Shown here one piece after another: positions 51,553 through 60,710 of a DNA stretch of 64,000 bases. Below the pieces are notes generated by a model that ran no database searches, had not been told where the DNA came from, and saw nothing but the letters and a program-made list of their open reading frames with translations. The position numbers were made by a program, and so were the translations under genes. How positions within the stretch are numbered: position 1 is the first letter of the stretch; each line of letters opens with the position of its first letter. This DNA is from CAYPGJ01 sp050174775 (GTDB lineage Bacteria > Planctomycetota > Phycisphaerae > Phycisphaerales > UBA1924). Location of the stretch: positions 186,001-250,000 of the forward strand of contig JBFXJP010000003.1 in NCBI GenBank assembly GCA_050174775.1, given 5' to 3'.

Positions 51553-52386
51553 ATGATGCGCACGCCCGCGACATGCCGCGCGCTCGCCCTGAGCGCCCTC
51601 GCACTCTCTCTCCTCCTCACCGCCTGCGAAGACTCCGCACGCAAGAGCTACACCGGAGAGAGCATCTTCGAGGTCTTCTCACCCCCCACGCCGCAGGACG
51701 CCGTCCGCTGGGCCGCCGACCCCTACGACGCCGACCTCCGATACCGCGGCACACTCCTCCTCGCCAACGCCCCCTGGGGCGGCGAACGCCCCTACGTCGA
51801 GATGTACGAACTCGCGGCAAAGGACGGCGATCCAGGCGTCCGCGCCGTCGCCCTCCGCGCGCTCGCGAACCACGGCTCCCCCGAGCACGCCGCCATCGCC
51901 ATCAACGCCCTCTCCGATCCCAACGACCTCGTCCGATGGGAAGCAGCCCGCGCGCTCCAACGCTTCTACGCGCCCGAAGCCGTCACCCCCCTCATCGAGC
52001 GCACCAACCCCGACCGCGAAGCCTCCGACGCCGTCCGCGCCTCCTCGGCCTGGGCGCTCGGCCAGTACGCCGAAACCCGCGTCGTCCAAACCCTCATCGC
52101 CGCGCTCTCCGAACGAGAACTCGCCGTCAACCAGGCCGCGCTCGCGTCACTCAAAACACTCACCGGTCAAGACCACGGCTACGACGCCAAAGCCTGGCTC
52201 GCGTGGACCCGCGACGCGGGCACATCCATGTTCAACAGCCGCGCCGAATACTCCTACCGCATCTTCGAACGAGACCGCTTCTGGTACGAGTGGATCCCCT
52301 TCATCCCGCCACCGCCAAACGAAACCGCCGGTCTCCCCATCGGCGCACCCGCGGCCAACGCCACGCCTCCCGCCCAAGGAGGCTGA
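51553..52386 (+). CDS. HEAT-repeat lipoprotein
   Basis: 277 residues. Signal peptide with lipobox SLLLTAC, then four or so HEAT/PBS-lyase-type repeats (DPGVRAVALRALANHGSPEH, NDLVRWEAARALQRFYAPEA, AVRASSAWALGQYAETRVVQ, ELAVNQAALASLKTLTG). A likely binding scaffold at the outer membrane. The ADH-like gene starts two bases after the stop. Confidence 0.85.
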   Translation: MMRTPATCRALALSALALSLLLTACEDSARKSYTGESIFEVFSPPTPQDAVRWAADPYDADLRYRGTLLLANAPWGGERPYVEMYELAAKDGDPGVRAVALRALANHGSPEHAAIAINALSDPNDLVRWEAARALQRFYAPEAVTPLIERTNPDREASDAVRASSAWALGQYAETRVVQTLIAALSERELAVNQAALASLKTLTGQDHGYDAKAWLAWTRDAGTSMFNSRAEYSYRIFERDRFWYEWIPFIPPPPNETAGLPIGAPAANATPPAQGG

Positions 52387-52388
52387 TC

Positions 52389-53369
52389 GTGCTCGCCATC
52401 CGCTCCGACGGCTCCCGACTCACCGCCGACGCCTCAACTCCCAACCCCGATCCCACGCCGGGACACGCCCTCCTCTCCCTCCGTCTCGCCACGCTCTCCC
52501 ACGATGACCTGCGCGCCGCGCGCCCCGACTCCGGCTTCGTCGGCACGCTCGGTCATGAATGCATCGCCACCGTCGAACGTATCAGCCCCGACGAACGCAC
52601 CCCCACCGACGCGCCCAAACGACTCAACAACGCACGCGTCCTCCTCCAGCCCTCCATCCCCTGCGCACGCTGCGAGCTCTGCCAACGAGGCCTCGCGGCC
52701 CACTGCCCGAGCGCCCTCCTCCCGGGCCGCAAAGGGCTCAACGGCTGTCTCTCCGAGCGCTTCACCGCCCCCATCCACGCGCTCACGCCCATCCCCGACG
52801 CGCTCGACGACGAGCGCGCCATCATGGCCTACGCGCTCGCCCGCGCGCTCCACCACGCCCGTGTCGCGGCGCTCTCTTCCACGGCATGGGCCACCGTCAT
52901 GGGCGACGGGCCCGATGCGCTCCTCAGCGCGCAGGTCCTCTCGCGCGATCACCCCGCCACACGGCTCCTCGCGCGCGAAGAGTCCGCCATCGCGCTCTGC
53001 GCGAAATGGGGGCTCAAGCACCGAGACGCCTCCGAAGCCGGCCGCCGACAGGATCAGGACCTCGTCCTTCTCGCCTCGCGCACGCCCTCCGACTTCCCCC
53101 TCGCGCTCTCCTTCCTGAAACCCCGCGCCACGCTCCTCCTGGCCGAGCCCCCCTCTGCCCCCGTCTCCCTCGAAGACGCGCACGCGCGCGAGATCCGCAT
53201 CCTCTCCTCACACGCGGCCTCGCTCGCCGACGCCATCCCCCTTCTCACCTCCGGCGCCGTCGACGTCGCGCCGCTCCTGGGCAAACGCTACCGCCTCCAG
53301 GACGCCCCCCTCGCGTTCCGCGATCTCGCTCAGGAACGCGGCCCGCGCAAGCCCGTCATTACTCCCTGA
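52389..53369 (+). CDS. Zinc alcohol dehydrogenase-like (MDR) protein missing catalytic ligands
   Basis: 326 residues, GTG start. The structural zinc lobe is intact as C-ARC-ELC-QRGLAAHC, and GHE is present. The usual catalytic Cys region (C-x-SD) reads LSHDDLRAARPDSG, and the NAD loop GxGxxG reads VMGDGPDALL. It resembles the threonine/alcohol dehydrogenase group but may be inactive or use other chemistry. Coupled closely to the HEAT lipoprotein gene. Confidence 0.75.
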   Translation: MLAIRSDGSRLTADASTPNPDPTPGHALLSLRLATLSHDDLRAARPDSGFVGTLGHECIATVERISPDERTPTDAPKRLNNARVLLQPSIPCARCELCQRGLAAHCPSALLPGRKGLNGCLSERFTAPIHALTPIPDALDDERAIMAYALARALHHARVAALSSTAWATVMGDGPDALLSAQVLSRDHPATRLLAREESAIALCAKWGLKHRDASEAGRRQDQDLVLLASRTPSDFPLALSFLKPRATLLLAEPPSAPVSLEDAHAREIRILSSHAASLADAIPLLTSGAVDVAPLLGKRYRLQDAPLAFRDLAQERGPRKPVITP

Positions 53370-53372
53370 TCC

Positions 53373-54245
53373 TCACAACGTCACCACCCCGCCCCACAAC
53401 AGCGCGCCCATCACGATCGCGAGCGCGATCCGGTACCACCCGAAGACTCCGAGCCCGTGGCGCGTCAGAAACGACACGAGCCATCGCACCGCCACCGCAG
53501 CGCTCAACGCCGCGACCAACATCCCCACGATCACGCTCGTCATCCCAAGGGTCTCGAACATCGTCGCGCCGCCCGTCTCTCGCGCGTGCGACCAGTCCTT
53601 GTACAGGTCGTACACGCACGCCGCGCCCAGCGTCGGCAACCCCAGCAGGAACGAGAACTCCGCGGCCTCCTTCCGACGCAATCCCAGCATCGTCCCGCCC
53701 GCGATCGTCATCATCGACCGGCTCGTCCCCGGCCACATCGCCACCACCTGAAACAACCCCACGCCCAACGCGTGCTTCCACGTCATCGTCTCGATCGTCA
53801 GCCCGCTCTCCTCATGCCCAGCCGCGGCGAGCCGACGATCCCGCCGATCCAGCAGCAACATCCACACGCCCCCGACCGCCAACGCCGCCACCACCGGCCC
53901 CGGCGAGAACAACTCCTCCTTGATCGTGTCGTGCAGCAGCTTCCCAAGCGCCGCGGCAGGGATGAACGCCACGATCAGGTGCGACGCCAGCTTCAGGCCC
54001 GCGGCGTCCTTCCCGATCAGCCCACGAAGCATCTGCACGACCCGCTTCCAATACAGCCCCAGCACCGCAAGGATCGCGCCCCCCTGGATCACCACGTTGA
54101 ACGCGTCCACCGCGCGCTTCGACCCCTCATCCTCCGTCAGCCCGAGCAGCGACGAAGCAAGGATCAGGTGCCCCGTCGAAGAGACGGGCAGATACTCCGT
54201 GATCCCTTCAACAAGCCCCAACACCACGGCGTCGAACAGCGTCAT
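53373..54245 (-). CDS. uppP: Undecaprenyl-diphosphatase
   Basis: 290 residues, polytopic. The two signature segments are EGITEYLPVSSTGHLILA near the N-terminus and WPGTSRSMMTIAGG. It recycles undecaprenyl phosphate for peptidoglycan and glycan synthesis. A TAGTGT box (54252-54257) lies 6 bases before the ATG. Convergent with the ADH-like gene. Confidence 0.95.
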   Translation of the reverse strand: MTLFDAVVLGLVEGITEYLPVSSTGHLILASSLLGLTEDEGSKRAVDAFNVVIQGGAILAVLGLYWKRVVQMLRGLIGKDAAGLKLASHLIVAFIPAAALGKLLHDTIKEELFSPGPVVAALAVGGVWMLLLDRRDRRLAAAGHEESGLTIETMTWKHALGVGLFQVVAMWPGTSRSMMTIAGGTMLGLRRKEAAEFSFLLGLPTLGAACVYDLYKDWSHARETGGATMFETLGMTSVIVGMLVAALSAAVAVRWLVSFLTRHGLGVFGWYRIALAIVMGALLWGGVVTL

Positions 54246-54310
54246 GCGCGCACACTACCAACCCGCGCGCACCGACGCCCGACCCCCACGATCCCGTCCC
54301 CTTCCCGCGA

Positions 54311-55693
54311 TCAGGCCTGACGGATCCAGCGCAGCAGCGTCCGCCAGTTCGGCGGCTTCCCGTACATGAGCGCCCCCACCCGGAAGATCTTCGCGGCCGC
54401 CCACACCGACCCGAACACCGCCGCGAACCCGATCACCAGCGACGCCAGGATCTGCCACCCCGGCACCGGCTCGCCCGTCTGCCCCAGACGCAGCGCCATC
54501 ACGAACGGCGTCGCGGGCGGGATCATGCTCGCCACCACGCTGAACGTCGAGTTCGGCTGCTTCAAAATCGGCATCCACAGCATCATCGGGATGATGAGCA
54601 CCAGCATCACCACGCCCATCATGCTCTGCGCCTCGCGCATCTCGTTCACGGCGGAGCCGATCGCGGCCATCAGCGACGCGATCAGGAAGTACGCCATCAC
54701 GAAGTACAACCCCAGCCACACGAACCGGTCCACCGGGATGAGCCCCAGGAACCCGAACTGCGACGCCGAGATCATCCCCACGCCCACGTACACCGCCAGG
54801 ATCGTGAGCCCCACCGCGCCCTGACCCAGGATCTTCCCCGACATCAGTTGCATCGAGGACGCCGCGCTCAGCAGCACCTCCATCACGCGCGACGACTTCT
54901 CCTCGATCGTGGTCGTCAGCAGGTACTGCCCGCTCGAGAAGACCGAGATCCACAGCAGCATCATGAACGCCATCGGCACGAGGTACGCCGCGGCCTCGCC
55001 CGCCTTGCTCTCACCCCGCTCCGTCACCGTCGTCGTCGTACCCCTGGGGCGCGCCGTCAGGCCCTTCACCGTCTTCGCGTCCATCCCCGCCTCAACGAGC
55101 CGCGCATCCACGATCGCCTCGCGCACCGCGCTCTGCAGGCTCTCCATCAGCTCCATGCTGATCTTCGTGCCCTGATACACCTCGAACTCGCGCCCGTCCG
55201 AGTCCTTCTCGAACGCGTGCGCCAGCGCCAACGCGTCCCCCTTCAGCACCCGCGCCTTCCCCGACTCGATCACCGACGCCCAGTCCGCCCCCTCACTGGG
55301 CGAGACCCGCTCCACCTTCACGTTGTCCGGGCTCTCCGGCAGACGCGCCAGCGCGGCCTTCGCCCGCTGCTTCACCGCCTCCGGCAGGTTCCCGTCGTCC
55401 AGCTGCTCCTCCAACGATTTCTTCCGCGCCTCGTACCGCTCGCGCACGCCCGCGGGCTCGAACGCGCCCTCCAACGCCTGCGCGACCCGCTGCTCCGTCC
55501 CCGTGGCGTCCGCGACCAGCACCGTCCCCTCGAGGCTCTTGTCCCGCTGATTGAACATCGGCATCACGGCCAGCACGATCCCGATCAGCAGCGCCGGGAA
55601 CGCGAACACGCCGAAGAAGAACGCCTTCGTCATCGCCGTGGACCGGTACTCCCGCACCGCCACGTCCATCACCTTCTGCATCGAATTACGCAT
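54311..55693 (-). CDS. ABC-2 type exporter permease, NatB-like
   Basis: 460 residues. One helix near the N-terminus (FFFGVFAFPALLIGIVLAV), a large exported domain (~50-230), then five or six helices, the plan of NatB/ABC-2 permeases for sodium, drug or peptide export. ATG 55693 overlaps the ATPase stop by 8 bases with aggag upstream. Substrate unknown. Confidence 0.87.
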   Translation of the reverse strand: MRNSMQKVMDVAVREYRSTAMTKAFFFGVFAFPALLIGIVLAVMPMFNQRDKSLEGTVLVADATGTEQRVAQALEGAFEPAGVRERYEARKKSLEEQLDDGNLPEAVKQRAKAALARLPESPDNVKVERVSPSEGADWASVIESGKARVLKGDALALAHAFEKDSDGREFEVYQGTKISMELMESLQSAVREAIVDARLVEAGMDAKTVKGLTARPRGTTTTVTERGESKAGEAAAYLVPMAFMMLLWISVFSSGQYLLTTTIEEKSSRVMEVLLSAASSMQLMSGKILGQGAVGLTILAVYVGVGMISASQFGFLGLIPVDRFVWLGLYFVMAYFLIASLMAAIGSAVNEMREAQSMMGVVMLVLIIPMMLWMPILKQPNSTFSVVASMIPPATPFVMALRLGQTGEPVPGWQILASLVIGFAAVFGSVWAAAKIFRVGALMYGKPPNWRTLLRWIRQA

Positions 55694-56678
55694 CGGCGCC
55701 GAACTCCTGTGCCTCGCTCACGCTCGCACGCACCTGATCCTCGGAATCCCCCGGCTCCACCATCTCGATGAACACGTCCTCCAGCGTCACCGAGCGCAGC
55801 TCCACGCGCCGCACCTGCCCCTCTCCCGCGCGAGCCGCGCCCGCGAGCGCCGCCCCCTTGTCCGCCCCCTCCTGGAGCCGCAGCTCCAGCGTCCCCGTCT
55901 TCGCCGACTCGTCCACCCGCTGCACCCCCGCGATCCGCCCGAACACCGACGCGTCCAGCCTCGTCCCGTTGAGCGGCTCCACCACCACCGTCCGCGGGTC
56001 GAACCGCGTGCGGATCTGCTCCAGCGTCCCGTCGAGCACCTTCCGGCCCTTGTTGATCATCACCACCCGGTCGCACAGCTGCTCCGCCGAGTACAGCACG
56101 TGCGTCGAGAACAGGATCGTCTTGCCCCGCTCGTGCTCCTCCATGATCAGCCCGCGCAGCAGGCGCGCGTTCACCGGGTCCAGCCCCGAAAAAGGCTCGT
56201 CCAGAATGATCAGCTCCGGATCGTGGATCACCGTCGAGACGAACTGCACCTTCTGCTGCATCCCCTTCGACAGCTCCTGGCACTTCTTCTTCTTCACCTC
56301 CGGCAGCGCCACCCGCTCCAGCCACTCGTCGATCTTCTTCGACAGCCCCCGCGAGTCCACCCCCTTGAGCCGCGCCATGTACGACAGAAAGTCCCCGACC
56401 TTCATCGTGCGATAGACGCCCCGCTCCTCCGGCAGATACCCGATCCGGTCCTTGGCCTCCATGGCGGAGTCGTGGCCCAGCACGTGCACGCGCCCCTCAT
56501 CCGCGAACAGGATCGACATCAGGATGCGGATCGACGTCGTCTTCCCGGCGCCGTTGGGCCCCAGAAACCCGCAGATGCACCCCGTCGGCACCGTCAGGTC
56601 GAAGTCCTGCACCGCCACCTTCGGGCCGAACGTCTTCGTCACCCCCTCCAGAACCACCGCTGCGCCATTGTCCGCCAC
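55686..56678 (-). CDS. ABC transporter ATP-binding protein, NatA-like
   Basis: 330 residues. Walker A GPNGAGKTTSIRI, signature LSKGMQQKVQF, Walker B LIILDEPFSGLDP, and the His switch LFSTHVLYSAEQ. The C-terminal ~80 residues form the extra domain common in NatA-like proteins. Start GTG 56678 is favoured by ggagg at the right distance; TTG 56696 or ATG 56693 are alternatives. Partner of the overlapping permease. Confidence 0.92.
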   Translation of the reverse strand: MADNGAAVVLEGVTKTFGPKVAVQDFDLTVPTGCICGFLGPNGAGKTTSIRILMSILFADEGRVHVLGHDSAMEAKDRIGYLPEERGVYRTMKVGDFLSYMARLKGVDSRGLSKKIDEWLERVALPEVKKKKCQELSKGMQQKVQFVSTVIHDPELIILDEPFSGLDPVNARLLRGLIMEEHERGKTILFSTHVLYSAEQLCDRVVMINKGRKVLDGTLEQIRTRFDPRTVVVEPLNGTRLDASVFGRIAGVQRVDESAKTGTLELRLQEGADKGAALAGAARAGEGQVRRVELRSVTLEDVFIEMVEPGDSEDQVRASVSEAQEFGADA

Positions 56679-56812
56679 GAGCAACCTCCGCATCAATTGC
56701 CACGCCGAGCCGCGCCGATCCTAACCCCAACCGACCTTCCCCGGCGTCTCGCCCCATCCTTCTTCCGATAAACCCCGCCACCGTTGCACACCCCCTATCC
56801 TTTCATCCCTTC

Positions 56813-56833
56813 ATCCGGATATACGGATATAAT
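56813..56833 (+). promoter_or_regulatory. metH promoter -10 overlapped by an operator-like repeat
   Basis: Inverted arms ATCCG (56813-56817) and CGGAT (56824-56828) also form a tandem CGGATATA-CGGATATA, running into a perfect TATAAT (56828-56833). It lies 36 bases before the metH ATG. A repressor here would block -10 recognition. Confidence 0.55.
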
Positions 56834-56869
56834 GACGCCGACCACGCACAGGAGGCCGATAGACACCCC

Positions 56870-59800
56870 ATGAACTCCCGCTTCGCATCCGAATCCGCCA
56901 AACGCGTCCTCGTCTTCGACGGCGCCATGGGCACCTCCATCCACAACTGCAACTGTGACCTCCACAAGGACTACCTCGGCAAGGAGAACTGCACCGAGGT
57001 TCTCGTCCTCACGCGCCCCGACGTCATCCAGTCCATCCACGAGTCCTTCCTCGAGGTCGGCGCCGACGTCGTCGAGACCGACACCTTCGGCGCCAACAAG
57101 CTCGTCTTTGCCGAGTTCGACCTCGTCGACAAGACCTACGAGATCAACAAACGCGCCGCCGAGATCGCGCGCGCCGCCTGCGACAAGCACTCCTCCCCCT
57201 CCAACCCCAAGTTCGTCGCGGGCTCCATGGGCCCCGGCACACGCCTCCTCACTCTGGGCCACACCACCTGGGACGACATGCTCGACTCCTACCTCGAGCA
57301 GGCCCGCGGCCTCATCGCGGGCGGCGCCGACTGCCTCGTCGTCGAAACCGCACAGGACATCCTCCAGGTCAAGTGCGCCATCAACGCCTGCCTCAAAGCC
57401 CTCCACCAGGCCGGTAAAACCACCAACGACATCCCCATCCTCGCCTCCGTCACCATCGAAACCACCGGGACCATGCTCCTCGGCACCGAGATCGCCGCGG
57501 CCGCAGAAGCCCTCCGCCCATTCCCCATCTTCTCCCTCGGCCTCAACTGCGCCACCGGCCCCACCGAGATGGCCGAGCACGTCCGCTGGCTCGCCCGACA
57601 CTGGGACCGCCCCATCTCCGTCATGCCCAACGCAGGACTCCCCGTTCTCGTCGACGGAAAGACCGACTACCCCCTCAAGCCCAAGCCCTTCGCCGAAGCC
57701 CTCCTCCGATACGTCAACAACGACGGCGTCCGCATCGTCGGCGGCTGCTGCGGCACAACCCCCGAGCACATCCGTCTCCTCGCGCGGTCCGTCCAATCCG
57801 CCGCGCCCACGCCCCCCCCCAAGGAACACCCCGGGCCCGGCTGCTCCTCCCTCTACTCACCCGTCCCCTTCAAGCAGGACTCCTCCTTCCTCATCGTCGG
57901 CGAGCGCACCAACACCAACGGCTCCAAGAAGTTCCGCGACCTCCTCAACGACGAAGACTTCGAGGGCCTCGTCTCCATGGCCCGCGACGTCGTGCGCGAC
58001 GGCTCCCACTGCATCGACGTCTGCGTCGACTACGTCGGGCGCGACGGCGTGCGCGACATGCGCGAGGTCGTCCAGCGCTTCGCGCGCCAGGTCGCCGTCC
58101 CCCTCATGCTCGACTCAACGCAGACCGACGTCCTCGAGGAAGGCCTCAAGCACGCGCCGGGCCGCTGCATCGTCAACTCCATGAACCTCGAGGACGGCGA
58201 GGAGAAACTCGCCCACATCTGCAGGCTCGCCGCCACCTACGGCGCCGCCGTCGTTGCGGGCACGATCGACGAAGACCCCGTCGAAGCGATGGCCAAGACC
58301 GCCGACCGCAAAATCGCCATCGCCAAGCGCATCCGCGACCTCGCCGTCAAGCACGGCCTGCGCGCCTCCGACATCCTCTTCGACCCCCTCGTCCTCCCCA
58401 TCACCACCGGCGTCGAGGCCGACCGCCGACTCGCCCTCGAAACCATCGAGGGCATCCGGCGCATCTCCACCGAGCTCCCCGAGTGCCACACCGTCATCGG
58501 TCTCTCCAACGTCTCCTTCGGCCTCAAGCCCCACGCGCGCACCGTCCTCAACTCCGTCTTCCTCCACGAGTGCCTCGAAGCCGGCCTCACCGGCGCCATC
58601 GCCCACTACTCCAAGATCCTCCCGCGCACGCGCATCCCCGACGACCAGTGGAACGCCGCGCTCGACCTCATCTACGACCGACGCACCGCAGACAAAGACC
58701 CCCTCCTCACCTTCATCGCGCTCTTCCCCGATGACGCCGCCGGCGCCACCGAGAAGAAGAAGACCCTCGCAGACCTCCCCCTCGAAGAGCGCCTCCAGCG
58801 CCACATCATCGACGGCGAGCTCCGAGGCCTCCCCGACACCATCGACGCCGCGCTCAAGCTCTATCCACCCCTCGACATCATCAACAACCACCTCCTCGCG
58901 GGCATGAAGGTCGTCGGCGATCTCTTCGCCACCGGCGAGATGCAGCTCCCCTTCGTCCTCCAGTCCGCCGAAGTGATGAAGGCCGCCGTCAAGCGCCTCG
59001 AGCCCCACATGGAGAAGACCGAGGGCCAGACGCGCGGCTCCATCGTCCTCGCCACCGTGCAGGGCGACGTCCACGACATCGGCAAAAACCTCGTCGACAT
59101 CATCCTCACCAACAACGGCTACACCGTCCACAACCTGGGCATCAAGCAGCCCCTCCAGAACATCCTCAACTCCCTCAAGGAAACCAACGCGCAGGCCGTC
59201 GGCATGTCCGGCCTCCTCGTCAAGTCCGTGGCCGTGATGCGCGACAACCTCGAGCAGATGGCCTCCCAGGGCCTCAACGTCCCCGTCGTGCTGGGCGGCG
59301 CCGCCCTCACGCGCCACTACTGCGAGACCGACCTCCGCTCCACCTACTCCTCCGGCCACGTCTACTTCGGCAAGGACGCCTTCGAAGGCCTCCGCGTCAT
59401 GGACCACATCGTCACCGGACGCACGCACACCCTCGACGAGGAAATCCGCGCACGCCTCGACAAGCGCGCTGCCGCCGAGGAAACCATCTCCCGCTCCCGT
59501 GCACGACGCGAGGACGAACTCGAGGAGGCGCGCAAATCCGCGCCCGCGGCCACCGCGCTCCAGACCGCCCCCCGCTCCGTCTCCCCCGCAACCTCCATCC
59601 CCACCGCGCCCTTCTGGGGCTCCCGCCTCGTCGACAACATCAGCCTCGACCTCGTCTACCCCTTCATCAACACCGTCGCGCTCTTCCGCGGCCAATGGCA
59701 GTTCAAGAAGGGCGCCATGAACGAAGCCGACTACCAACGCCAGATCGACGAGCAGGTCACGCCCCTCTTCGAGCGCCTCAAGAAGTCCTGCCGCGACGAG

Positions 59801-60391
59801 AGCGTCCTCAAGCCCGCCGTGGTCTACGGCTACTTCCCCTGCAACTCCGACGGCGACGACCTCGTCGTCTTCGATCCCCACGACCACGACCGCGAGGTCG
59901 AGCGCTTCTCCTTCCCCCGCCAGGACGGCCGCAAACGCCTCTGCATCTCCGACTTCTTCCTGCCGCGCTCCTCAGGCAAGCGCGACGTCCTCGCCATGCA
60001 CTGCGTCACCGTCGGCGATGAAGCCTCACGCCGCGCCAAGCTCCTCTTCGAGTCCAACCAGTACGCCGAGTACCTCTACCTCCACGGCCTCGGCGTCGAA
60101 ACCGCCGAAGCGCTCGCCGAACTCTGGCACAAACGCATCCGACAGGAACTCGACATCGCCAACGAAGACTCCCCCAACGTCCGCGAGCTCTTCACCCAGC
60201 ACTACCAGGGCTCGCGCTACTCCTTCGGCTACCCCGCCTGCCCCGACATGGCCGACCAGGAAAAACTCTTCCGCCTCCTCCAGCCCGAACGCATCGGCTG
60301 CCGTCTCACCGAAAACTTCCAGATCGACCCCGAGCAGTCCACCAGCGCCATCATTGTCCACCACCCCGAAGCCAAGTACTTCGCGGTCTGA
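56870..60391 (+). CDS. metH: Cobalamin-dependent methionine synthase, full length
   Basis: 1173 residues with all modules: homocysteine S-methyltransferase (GLNCATGP near 225, zinc pair GGCCGTT near 292), methyltetrahydrofolate-binding domain (~340-610), B12 cap and B12-binding domain (DVHDIGKNL near 734) and a C-terminal activation domain (~900-1173; GYFPCNSDGDDL, RYSFGYPACPD). It makes methionine from homocysteine. aggagg is 14 bases before ATG. Palindromic repeats follow the stop. Confidence 0.97.
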   Translation: MNSRFASESAKRVLVFDGAMGTSIHNCNCDLHKDYLGKENCTEVLVLTRPDVIQSIHESFLEVGADVVETDTFGANKLVFAEFDLVDKTYEINKRAAEIARAACDKHSSPSNPKFVAGSMGPGTRLLTLGHTTWDDMLDSYLEQARGLIAGGADCLVVETAQDILQVKCAINACLKALHQAGKTTNDIPILASVTIETTGTMLLGTEIAAAAEALRPFPIFSLGLNCATGPTEMAEHVRWLARHWDRPISVMPNAGLPVLVDGKTDYPLKPKPFAEALLRYVNNDGVRIVGGCCGTTPEHIRLLARSVQSAAPTPPPKEHPGPGCSSLYSPVPFKQDSSFLIVGERTNTNGSKKFRDLLNDEDFEGLVSMARDVVRDGSHCIDVCVDYVGRDGVRDMREVVQRFARQVAVPLMLDSTQTDVLEEGLKHAPGRCIVNSMNLEDGEEKLAHICRLAATYGAAVVAGTIDEDPVEAMAKTADRKIAIAKRIRDLAVKHGLRASDILFDPLVLPITTGVEADRRLALETIEGIRRISTELPECHTVIGLSNVSFGLKPHARTVLNSVFLHECLEAGLTGAIAHYSKILPRTRIPDDQWNAALDLIYDRRTADKDPLLTFIALFPDDAAGATEKKKTLADLPLEERLQRHIIDGELRGLPDTIDAALKLYPPLDIINNHLLAGMKVVGDLFATGEMQLPFVLQSAEVMKAAVKRLEPHMEKTEGQTRGSIVLATVQGDVHDIGKNLVDIILTNNGYTVHNLGIKQPLQNILNSLKETNAQAVGMSGLLVKSVAVMRDNLEQMASQGLNVPVVLGGAALTRHYCETDLRSTYSSGHVYFGKDAFEGLRVMDHIVTGRTHTLDEEIRARLDKRAAAEETISRSRARREDELEEARKSAPAATALQTAPRSVSPATSIPTAPFWGSRLVDNISLDLVYPFINTVALFRGQWQFKKGAMNEADYQRQIDEQVTPLFERLKKSCRDESVLKPAVVYGYFPCNSDGDDLVVFDPHDHDREVERFSFPRQDGRKRLCISDFFLPRSSGKRDVLAMHCVTVGDEASRRAKLLFESNQYAEYLYLHGLGVETAEALAELWHKRIRQELDIANEDSPNVRELFTQHYQGSRYSFGYPACPDMADQEKLFRLLQPERIGCRLTENFQIDPEQSTSAIIVHHPEAKYFAV

Positions 60392-60407
60392 CGTGCCGCG
60401 GGCGAGC

Positions 60408-60600
60408 CCGTGCCACCGATGTGCGAAGCACATCGGTGCGCTACGTCTTCGTCATGTGAGCGAGCCCGTGCCGTGCCCCGCCTGTTCACCCGTCCCACCG
60501 ATGTGCGGAGCACATCGGTGCGTTGATCCGCGTGCAGCACGCGACGACAAACCGCGTCATGTGTGCTGTGTTCCACGGCCAAGCGTCCGCTCTGCCATGT
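60408..60600. repeat. Palindromic repeat cluster after metH
   Basis: Two copies of hairpin CACCGATGTGC-(3 nt)-GCACATCGGTG, at 60414-60438 (GAA loop) and 60496-60520 (GGA loop), plus a decayed copy of the second hairpin type at 60574-60599 (GGCCAAGCGTCCGCT core). The stretch matches the 110-bp units at 61431 and 63329 in a rearranged form. Confidence 0.85.
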
Positions 60601-60635
60601 GATCCTGTCTCTCCAAAGCAATTGCAAATCCAGCC

Positions 60636-60663
60636 TTGATCAAAGGATAAAAAAGTCTATAAT
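60636..60663 (+). promoter_or_regulatory. Promoter of first PEP-CTERM-like gene
   Basis: TTGATC (60636-60641), an A-rich 16-base spacer and a perfect TATAAT (60658-60663), 47 bases before ATG 60711. Confidence 0.7.
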
Positions 60664-60710
60664 TGCGCTCACGCGCCCGCAGCGCGCGAGCCACAAGGAG
60701 AGAGCCCGTG

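Noticed and set aside
60026..60627. Minus-strand frames running through the palindromic repeats after metH
   Set aside because: They are translations of the repeat and of the metH antisense strand, with no start signals or domain.
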